Origin: Portulaca oleracea
Taxonomy: Eukaryota; Streptophyta; Magnoliopsida; Caryophyllales; Portulacaceae
Assembly (NCBI GenBank): GCA_029582165.1
Contig: CM055877.1
Span: 25,418,355 to 25,482,354 of the forward strand
Length of the DNA stretch: 64,000 bases
Direction: 5' to 3'
Shown: one piece after another, positions 55,523-64,000 of the stretch
Layout: each line of letters opens with the position of its first letter
How positions within the stretch are numbered: position 1 is the stretch's first letter
The notes under the pieces: generated by a model
What the model was told of the DNA's origin: nothing
Seen by the model: the letters and a program-made list of their open reading frames with translations, nothing else
The model's database searches: none
Program-made: the position numbers and the translations under genes

Positions 55523-58500
55523 CTACGACAAAGATCTGCTTTGAGCATCCCTAAGACCTTTCCATTTATCAATACGAGCCTTAAACGGCTCATCCCAACC
55601 TTCAACAGTACGGTCTCTCCCTCGGTGCAACCCAGTATGAACCGATGGTAGAGGGCACTGATCGTGTAAATGAAGAAGAATGTAATGACACTTGTGTGCA
55701 TGCACTATTCTGAATATTTTTGCTGGTCCCCTCATTCCAGGTCCTGCTTTCATGGGTAACACTGATATACATGTCTCACCTATCTGCTTAAATTGACCAG
55801 GTGGTGTTGTAATGTTGATCCACATAATGTTCAACATTATCGCTGCTGGAAATAAATCCGCAGGAGTCGACATCCAAACTTCTAACTTGGCTGGTCCAGC
55901 CATGTTACCACTTATCCGGCTGAGCGATTTATTGTACTCATCCCGACACCCAAGGTGTGCCGCCAAATACATGTTAGGACGCGCCAGCAATTCACTTTCC
56001 ATTGTACTCCTAACACTTTGCCATTATTCTTGGCCCCGAAACCTGCCTCGGTAATGCATCTGAACTCGCAGTTTCCATCCGACTCAACATTCGTCCAGCC
56101 AACAATATATGGTAGAAAGAAATGGGGCACATCGTCCTTGTACGAGAATGGATCTTTACACATCCTGGAAATAACTGCACATCAAAAGACACATCAGTCT
56201 TAAATATAAGAGCATATAGTTTTTTGTTATATTATAAAAAATAGATAAGGAAAATCAAACCTGTTTCACCCATCACGACGTAAGAAGAATTGGATCCCTT
56301 TATTCTCAATGAGTTCGTCGTATTCTTGCTACCACGACCTGATCTTCGGGCGTACTCAAACCCACTGGGCTCGCGTCTGGTGGATCTGGATGTTTTGGGT
56401 CTCCCGATGCGTGGGGGGCTGATCTCTGGATCATGAATATCATCACTCTCGGGATTCAACTTCTCGTGGATGACCTAGGTTACGTCGCGTATCACTGCTG
56501 GATCTTGCTCCTGAACATGTTGAACGAGCAACTCAAACAGTTTCAAGTCCCGGGACGATTGATCATAATTTGACCCTGGGGTGTCACCATCTCCAATGAC
56601 TGTGAATTGTCTCCAGAACATGACTATCCCTGTATACTCCAACTGTAACAACCCAAGAAAAACCCCTTTTATTATACATGTGTTTAAGCCGAAATCAAAA
56701 ATTAGGAAAGAATTAACTTATAGATTAAATAAAGCGCGCGCTCCTTGTTTTATGATTTTACGTTATTTATTCTATTTTTTATAACCAATTTACGTTTTTT
56801 GCAGGGCTTGAACAGTGCAACGCGTTTCCCTCTAATAATCGTCTATGAATTTCACTCCGTCAATAGTACCTCTTTTCGATCAGATTAAAAATACTCTCGT
56901 CAAACTCAACCCTCCTTTCAGGATGATCCTATTAGATGTTTTAAGGTGTTATTTATGAGAAATAAAACAAGCACTATGTTACTTTTAGTCACCTTGGATA
57001 ATTTCTTTTAGGGGTTTTATATTTTGGGAAATTGAATTGGGAGTGTTATAAGTTAAGTAAGGGAGAATAAATTAAAGAAAATTATTTGGGCCTTGGACCC
57101 TTGTTGTTTTCGGCCAAGAGAAGGAGGGGGAAAGGAATGGGGTTTTATTAAGTTGATAATATATATTAGGGGGGAAGAGGGAGTGTTAGGTTTTAAAACA
57201 TTTCAAACTCCCTCTCCATTATTCTCATACAAGTGTGGTGCCCTCTTGCCTTCCTCTCCCACAACCGCCGGCCACCACCACGCGTGACACCCGCCGGCGC
57301 CACCAGGACGTCGCCGGCGCCAGTCCCGACCACCGCAGACCGGCCGTCGCCCTTCCTTTGCTCTCTTGTTGCCTTTGTTCTTCTCCCATTCAAGTGTAAA
57401 TCCTCCTATCTCAATGCTCCTCTTCAAATCTTTAGAATTTCTATGAATCAAATCTGAATTCTTTGTTTTAAATGGGATAAATTTTAGATTATAGTGTGGG
57501 AATTCTTGAGTTCTTCAAGGAAAGAAAGGAGATCTTCAAATTAGGAGAAAGGAAGTGGTGAGTTCATGTTATATCCTTGTTATTTTGGTTGTTTTAAATG
57601 GTCTCCTTGTGAAAGTAAGCATGCATGTAGTTTTAGAGGTGTAATTTTCTGTGAGAGTATAGGAAAATTGGTGTGTTCAAGTTGCATGTTCATAGATTAG
57701 GAGTATATGGGGATTTAAAAGAATATTGTGATGTTGCATGTGAAAATTTTTGATAAAGAGTGAAAGGAAACATGGATTTAAGGATGTATGAGTTTAAAAG
57801 AGAGGTGTTTGATGTTCTTATGACTATTTAAGGCTAAGTTTCTGAGTGTATGGTGATACCTTGATGGCTTGTGAAGGATCCTTGGCTAAATCACAAAGAT
57901 TTAGGCATGCATGTGAGTTTTGAACCCATATTTGCATTCTGGTTGGATTTGTGTTTTCCAGCTAATAAAGAAAAGGATTTTTGGGGATATTAGGGTTCAA
58001 TTAGATAGACAAGAGTGTTGGCTAACACCCGGCTTTTACGGATCGACTTTTCGATGGGTATTTTAAAAGTTATGACCAAAACCGTAGAATGGTGCAAATC
58101 TGGAATTCAAGTGACGGCAGAATGAAAATGGCTAGTTTTCGTCTAGTTAAAGTTTAATATGGTGTCGGGTCTGAACATAAAAGTTTTAGAGGACTCTTTA
58201 AGCTTTCCGGAATGGTATGGTTTGCGTTTATACGACGTCGCAAGAGCAAGTTATAGGTGATTGTTTGAGGGACAGAATTCTGGAATTTTTCCAGAATTAG
58301 AAGTTAGTGACTGCTCTTATGTTGGGTTAAAATTAGGCCTTTTTCCAAGCTAAAATCGTGTGGGGTAAAAAGATAAGTTAAAGTTCGACCCTTAAGCTAT
58401 CCGTAGACAGTTTATAGGCCCAAAATCGAGTAGTATAGCTCAAGATATCGCGTTCCGAAAAACGTTTCTCGACTTGTACAAATTCTGGGCAGATTGTGTA

Positions 58501-61500
58501 CTTAAGCATTTTGACCCTGGTAATCATGTTTTTAGCTTCCGGTATTAACTGTAACGTTGTAAGGCGTGCCATAAGCTTTCCGAAAGTACTCTTATGTAGA
58601 GATCCGATATCTATAGCGATAGTTACCTTTCTCTTCGTAAATGTAGAAAAACAATTCTTCTAGTTACAAACCGGTCTTGTCCTTTAAGAATTTCTCGCCT
58701 CTCTCCTATTTAGATGAGAAGGTCTAACTCTAATCTTTTCTTCCTCTCTAAGTTTCTCTCAAGCGATCGTTGCTCGTGCACTGTTCAAGTCCTTGCTCAT
58801 TGGTAGTTTTCGTTGTCAGGTACGTGTACTACCTAGCTTTTATGCTATACATGTACTTAGATTATTTATTCTTGAATTATCTTAACTGCGCTAAAATGAG
58901 TCTTATATATATGTTTATATGCTGAAGTTTACCACTAAACATGTCCTCAGAAAAATGTTCTTTTATAAGTGAAATTTTGGATCTTGAAGCGAACTTTATG
59001 CTTTTAAAAACTAGTGTTGTTTTATGAAATTAAGGAGGAAAATTCCCTTTATGTTGTAAGCACCTAGTTTCAGCCGAACACACAAAAATTCAAGTGTTTT
59101 ACCCCTTAAGTAGCTTTACTTGAGGAAAAGTTCTTTTCATGCTTGATGTCAAGTCTTAATTAAAGTTTACCTTTACGATTAAAATGCTCCCAAGAAAATT
59201 AGAAGTTGTATTAAGTAATAAAGCCCCGCCCATGGTTTATGTGCATAAAAGCACACCAAGGAAATAGTGTTTAATACACACCATGTTCTCGTGCCTTGAG
59301 CACCTCATGAGATTATTTCGTGTCGTAGAGGCACACCAAGAAGAATCTGGCCAGTAGGATAGTTATCCACCATCCGGATCTCCCGATTGGTCCGGGTATG
59401 CGCATACGGAGGCTTAGCCGATGATCGCAAGTAGGGGCATCCATGTTAAGTTCTACCATCCAATGTTATCTCCTCGTAAATTTTTACGTTTAGAAGCATC
59501 TAATTTCAACCCCTCTTTAGATTCGTATGAAGTTATGCTCTTTTACAACCGTGGTTGTGTTTCTAGTGATACAAAGTTTAGTATGTGAAAGCACGATTGC
59601 ATTTACACGTCTGATTATCCTGTTGTCGGTTACCCTTTTATATGAATGTTTATGTTGTGAAGTCAGGAAGTCACCTAAAAGTGGAGTTCTTGTAAGTGAT
59701 TTATTAAACTCTTTCCTTTCAAATGTCACTTCAATTGTTTATTAAATGGAGCTGCGCGCCTAGGGATAATAAAATCAAAGTCTTACCTTTGCTTGTTTTA
59801 TTCAATTCTATTAGTATACGTACTGAGTAAAACTCACCTCTTTAAGTTGTTTGTTACTTTTAGGCCGCAAGGGCAAGGTAAGGGCAAGGTCATCGAAGGG
59901 CGGAACCCAAAAGCAACCTAGGTGAAACTCAGGTGAACTTGGAGCTCCTTTTTGAAGTTTATAAGAGCCTTAGTTAGTGGAAGCTATAGGATAAAAGAGA
60001 AATTGTTGTTATTTTGGTCTTGTGGCATGTGTGAAGTATGGTTTATATGTTAAGTTGTTTGCGCTTCTTCGGGTTGTATAATTCAAGGTGTTTTATAACC
60101 TAATGATGGTGATGTCTTGTATGGGGTCTAATTTTGTGGTTGGATGAAGTCTTGTGGTGTGATGTGTTGGGGGTCTTAGCCTAGTCCATGTTCATGGATG
60201 GCGGTAGTACTCTCAGGTAATTATCCACTGCTGATCATTGGGTTAAGTAGTGAATTAGCTTAATCTAGTGATTAGTAACCTGGGGGTGTTACACCAACTG
60301 CTCTCCATTATCGTACAAGTGCATCAAAGAACATGCACACGGAAGGTGGAGGGTTAACCACAACTTATGATCGCACTTGTTTATGCCTATAGCTGTCCTC
60401 ATCGACAACATGTCATTGAACTCCAACGTAATTTAATTCAATGGCATGATGAGAAACATGCCCGTGCAAATGCTTGAGGAATCGAGATTCCCTATGATAT
60501 ATGTGCGCACTCCTAGACTGTTCAAGCGCCCTCCGAATCTCGGTATGTTGATTCTCCAAATGATGGTGAATCCTCACAAAGACACGATCAAATGTGCCTC
60601 TCCCACTTCCGATATAATATTTCAGAAGTAGAATGCTGGCTCTCCACCTTGGAAGTCGCAGTGTTCCCAAAGTGAGGGACCTTGTCGGTGAAAGCACAAA
60701 CAAATTTCTCCTTATCCGCATCCACATATCATTCAGATGCTTCACAATTTCTTTGTTCTTTCCAATCCACACGCTTTGGAGAGTCATCCACTTCATTTCG
60801 AAAATGTCAACAGTCTTGGCATAAACAATGGGGTTCTAGAAATTATGTTTGAAATGTAGCCCGCAACCATTCATCTTCCCCCAGTAAGTTTGTTGACTTT
60901 ATTCTCCACATCGTTCCCAATATGCCATATGCACAAAAGGTGAGGCACACCTGGGAAAACAGTGGCAATAGCTCCACTCAACCCATACTCCTTGTCCGTC
61001 ACAAACACACCCGGAGTAACATCGGGACCCAACAACTCATGCAACTTCCAAAGCAACCACTCATAGGAATCCTTCGTCTCATCCCGCATGAACGAGTAAG
61101 CAACCTGGAAGTTTTGGTTAGTTGGTGTCACGCCTACCAGTTCGCATAAGGGCCACTTCGCCTTATTTGTCATATATGTACTGTCGATGAGAATTACATT
61201 AGGGTACGTACGGAGCAACTTCAACGAGTACGGTGGCATAAAAAGAGCTGACGAAGATTGCCATCATCATCAAAGTTTGTATAGGAGACATACCTGCCAG
61301 CTTTCGCCAAGTGGAGACAATGTTGGGAAGTTGTCCTCCCATCCATACCCTCGGCGCGCATCTTCGCCCGCTCGTTGCATATTTGTCGAACGTTTGAATT
61401 ACAACCAAGGAACTTTATCTTCAGCGATGTCTGTATCGTGGCCAGCGTGCACCCGTGTCGGTCATTTCACGCACATGTTTCATCTCAGAGTTCAATGGGT

Positions 61501-61900
61501 GTCCGTGGCGATGTCCTTCCTCGTACACGATGAATCGATGATTGTGTTTCCCCCTGTCTCCAGAACTCGTCATTTCGTTTCATTACGAGTCTACGCTACA
61601 ATGGCAAATTTACAACCGCACGCCTTCGTCGACGTCGATCGACCAGTAGTTGCTGCATCAAGATCAGTCATTTTCCCGCGATATTTGTCGTACCTAAAAC
61701 ACTTCAAGTAACACCTGCACGCACTGTCTAAATCTTTTTGCTTGTATGAAGCCCTTACAAACCTAAAGCCAATGCCCCGAGCTATTTCGTTGGCCCACTC
61801 AAGCACTGCTTCTATATTTTCAAACACATCTTCTGTCGCAAAGAATGGTGAATAATCAACACCGTCTCCGCCAAACTCCTCTAACTCAACTTGCAGAACA
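55523..61900 (-). pseudogene. FAR1/Mutator-type transposase with C-terminal OTU region, split and degraded
   Basis: MULE transposases cut and paste their element. Minus-strand order: 61900-61591 is an N-terminal FAR1-like DNA-binding region (VLEWANEIARGIGFRFVRAS). 61239-60871 is the catalytic core (first Asp in VILIDSTYMTNKAKWPLCEL, second in VFVTDKEYGLSGAI, then LLCIWHIGNDV). About 60690-60413 has the HFGNTATSKVESQHS block with the catalytic Glu and the helical end (YYIGSGRGTFDRVFVRIHHH). A 3.65-kb LTR (56644-60293) splits it. 56638-56232 is the linker (GRPKTSRSTRREPSGFEYAR). 56163-55523 is OTU-protease-like (YIVGWTNVESDGNCEFRCIT, with the Cys; later CPLPSVHTGLH, with the His). Many frameshifts. 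The OTU Gly after the catalytic Cys is Glu here. Confidence 0.88.
56644..60293. mobile_element. Solo LTR (3.65 kb) with perfect 5-bp TSD inside the transposase gene
   Basis: Starts TGTAACAACCCAAG and ends GGGGGTGTTACA, flanked by CCAAC at 56639-56643 and 60294-60298. No retrotransposon protein domains and no internal direct-repeat pair were seen, so it reads as one long LTR. The TGTAAC...GTTACA ends and the length resemble chromovirus (Tekay/Del-type) LTRs; this lineage call is an inference. It includes a GC-rich stretch at 57255-57350 rich in CGCCGGCG. Short frames inside have no domain. Confidence 0.82.
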
Positions 61901-61974
61901 ATGTGACATTATTAAGTTTTATTACCCCAATATTTACCAAATTATACTAAAATAATTAACAATAAAACTACTCA

Positions 61975-62398
61975 CTTAGAATAACAATGACAATAACAAT
62001 AACATTATTAATCATAATAACAATAATATTAAAAATTACATTCATAAACCTAAACACTAAACCCTAAACATTATTAATAATAATATTAATAATCATAATA
62101 ATTAACACTTCATGTAACAATTACAATAAACACATTAATTACTAATAATCATAATAATTAACACTTCAAGTAACAATTACAATAAACACATTATTTATTA
62201 AAAAATATAATTTGAAAAAAAATAACAATAACAATCAACATATTAATAATAATAATAATAGTAACAATAATATTAACAACAATAATAACACAATAATTTG
62301 AAAAAAATTAACAATTAAAAATAATTGATAATAATAATAATAACTATAAAATTAATAATAATATTAATAATAATTATTATTTTAAAAATAAAAAAAAT
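61975..62398. repeat. AAT/AAC-rich low-complexity tract
   Basis: About 420 bp of AATAAC, AATAAT and ATTAAT words, upstream of the transposase N-terminus on its strand; probably leader or intron of that gene. A 40-bp stretch (TAATTAACACTTCA(A/T)GTAAC) is repeated at about 62097-62136 and 62155-62190. Confidence 0.85.
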
Positions 62399-62410
62399 CG
62401 GAAAAAAAGA

Positions 62411-62571
62411 CAGTGCCGCACGCTCAAGTCGGCAAACCGCCGTCGGTTCGCGTTAACGGCGATCAGCTGAAACGACGGTCAATCCGCGTGAGGCCGGCGT
62501 TGCCAACGATCTTGCCGCGATCTATGCGACATTAACCGTCGTCCTACCGCGATCGGCGTGCGGCACCGGCT
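62411..62571. repeat. GC-rich imperfect palindrome
   Basis: The outer arms GTGCCGCACGC (left) and GGCGTGCGGCAC (right) pair well. Inner parts share CGTCGGTT/AACCGTCG and GTTAACGG/CGTTAA-like words. It stands out sharply from the AT-rich flanks and lies upstream of the transposase gene in its sense. Confidence 0.75.
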
Positions 62572-62579
62572 GTTTTCCA

Positions 62580-62900
62580 GAATTTTTCCGAAAAATTCGA
62601 TTTTTAACTAAATTTACTAAAAAAATTACAAAATAACCTCCTCCTCTTCATATGATTTGTCACCTTCCCTTGACATTTTAAATTCAATTTCAAAAATCAA
62701 ACACAATTTTATAGATTTTGGAGAGAAATGAGGTTTAGAGAATTTGAGAGGATGAGGGAGAGGAAAGAGAGGAGAGAGAGAGGTCAAGGGTAAAAAAATG
62801 TAATTTGGGGGCTACATTAGTAAAAAGGTAGGCCACGAAAATCAAAGCCCTTCTTTTATTAAAATCAAAAAGGAGAAAAAAAAAAAAAAAAAAAAAAGCA
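62580..62900. other. AT-rich region, possible right terminal/promoter region of the Mutator-like element
   Basis: Contains a GA tract (62748-62790), the word GGTCAAGGGTAAAAAAATG and a poly(A) of about 21 (62877-62897). No partner inverted repeat was found on the left side of the element. Confidence 0.35.
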
Positions 62901-63030
62901 AATGGGGGCAAGCCTACATGAAAAAGCTAGACAAAGTACCCTCTTGGTTTTAGTATGTCAGTGTGTGCCATCACATTTGCGCATTGGGTTTAGTGAATAA
63001 AGATGGAGAAAGTCACTTATGCGTGCAACA

Positions 63031-63600
63031 TCAGAAAAAATGAAGAGAGGGGAGTTTAATTCTCTCTCTCTGTACAAGAAATGGATCCAAAAAGGTTTTC
63101 ATGGTCATCTTTTGCACCATGAGAAGAAGCATCAGCAGAAAATTTAAGAACATGCATTCAAGTGACAACCCAGATGAAGTTTTTCTTGCGCATTTCCGAG
63201 TTGAACCAAACTGGTCACCAAACAGTCGAGTTGATTTTACATGATTAAGAGTTGTTTCCTGCAGATGATTCATCAACGTATCTATCCTCGACCCTGCCAT
63301 GGTCGTGCATCTGTAGTTGGGTCGACATCACCGTTCCCTCCCAGTGTTCATCGATGTGTCGGATGCCATTCATCGGAAACTATGTTGCAAAGGTGTCGCG
63401 AGAATGCGTTGGTCATCAAGGATGCTGGGTCGCTCGATACTGGGGGCATCCAGGAGGCCTAAGATCATGTTGACGCCGCACTTGATTCTTTGTGTAGGGA
63501 GCTCGGTCACGCATGATTTCAGCACAGCAGACTTGTCTCGGGTCAACCCGGAGGGCATGGTCGAGTAGTGCTTAGAGGCCGTTGATGACATTGGCCATGG
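63031..63600 (-). other. Unidentified coding-like region
   Basis: On the minus strand, a 73-residue frame (63591-63370; motifs SAVLKSCVTELPTQRIKCG and ILGLLDAPSIERPSILDD) is followed after a stop by more frame in register (MASDTSMNTGRE). An 89-residue frame lies at 63300-63031. GC content is higher than the flanks, which hints at former coding DNA or a captured gene fragment. I do not recognise a family; it may be chance. Confidence 0.3.
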
Positions 63601-64000
63601 AAGAGAGAGGAAAGAGACCGATGGAGATTATGGGAAAGCGACGGCGGTTGAGATTGTGCTGGCCAGGTCAACGAAACGAGCAGCCTGAGTTGCAAATCTC
63701 CACCTTATACCTTCCTTATGTATAAGCTGCAATTTATCTTAATTAGTCAAGTCAGCAAAATAAGGAATACTTAATTAATTGGCATTGATTTAGTCAATTA
63801 GAATCATATCATGTGAAATTGTCAAACCAAAGCATGATTTGAGAAAGAAATCAACTGAATGATGCCAAAGATCATGACCATGCACTCCCAGGCTTCAATT
63901 TGGCGGCTACTATTTTATAGGTTGCCACTGGCTCATTTCATATTTCAAGTGTTCTTAAAAAAAAAGATTGGTGCATTGAAGTTGGTCAATATCTTTTACA
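63601..64000. other. No feature recognised
   Basis: Mixed-composition sequence turning AT-rich after 63720. No gene, repeat or RNA motif stands out. Confidence 0.5.

Larger units (their letters stand above)
53223..62900. mobile_element. Candidate two-gene Mutator-like element (PMD gene facing transposase-OTU gene)
   Basis: The PMD gene (plus, ends 55274) and the transposase-OTU gene (minus, ends 55523) converge tail to tail with about 250 bp between them. The right side has a non-coding leader with a GC palindrome and a promoter-like AT-rich end near 62600-62900. I could not find matching terminal inverted repeats: on the left, the PMD start codon abuts gypsy-type spacer repeats, so the left end is lost or the pieces are joined secondarily. 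The limits are therefore provisional. Confidence 0.5.

Noticed and set aside
57093..57457. Proline/alanine-rich frames as a gene in the solo LTR
   Set aside because: GC-rich CGCCGGCG stretch inside an LTR gives open frames on both strands; no domain.

Overview
This is a stretch of plant nuclear DNA, most likely from a eudicot. The evidence is three plant-type nuclear tRNA genes, a captured fragment of a plant vacuolar Na+/H+ antiporter (NHX) gene, and a dense set of plant transposon lineages (Athila-like and Tat-like Ty3/gypsy, Ty1/copia, CACTA, Mutator-like, LINE). The species cannot be told from the sequence. I see no intact host protein-coding gene. Nearly all open reading frames are broken transposon genes or chance frames.

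Layout. 1-4.3 kb: tRNA-Gly(CCC) and tRNA-Lys(UUU) side by side, two inverted-repeat structures, and a LINE fragment cut by an LTR. 5-11.4 kb: an LTR fragment followed by a copia-like element with two LTRs and no coding region (6011-11374). 11.6-13.8 kb: a solo LTR (5-bp target duplication), a Mutator-type MITE (9-bp duplication) and tRNA-Arg(CCU) beside a perfect 113-bp tandem duplication. 15.9-17.4 kb: a fold-back element with a 10-bp duplication that contains another inverted repeat and long CT/GA tracts.

17.5-38.0 kb is a four-deep nest in which each level can be bounded by its own target duplication: a Mutator-type inverted-repeat element (17495-38046, 9 bp) holds an LTR (17821-37967, imperfect 5 bp), which holds an 18.6-kb CACTA transposon (18353-36968, 3 bp), which holds a 12.6-kb Athila-like retrotransposon (23260-35841, 5 bp). 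The CACTA element has no recognisable transposase but carries four consecutive exons or part-exons of an NHX1-type antiporter gene, with their introns.

38.2-44.2 kb is a nearly complete Ty1/copia element on the minus strand (TSD TTTGA) that shares its terminal internal motifs with the coding-free element at 6-11 kb. The two look like an autonomous/non-autonomous pair. 44.2-47.4 kb is mostly unassigned.

47.4-53.2 kb is the 5' half of a Tat-like gypsy element whose gag is split by a 3-kb LTR-derived insert (TSD CCAGA). 53.2-62.9 kb holds a plant mobile domain (PMD) gene on the plus strand facing a FAR1/Mutator-type transposase with an OTU protease-like region on the minus strand. The transposase is itself split by a 3.65-kb solo LTR (TSD CCAAC). 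The convergent two-gene layout resembles MuDR, with PMD in the place of mudrB. Both genes are degraded.

A theme across the window is that the promoter-side part of several unrelated LTR families carries clusters of GC-rich imperfect palindromes in otherwise AT-rich DNA.
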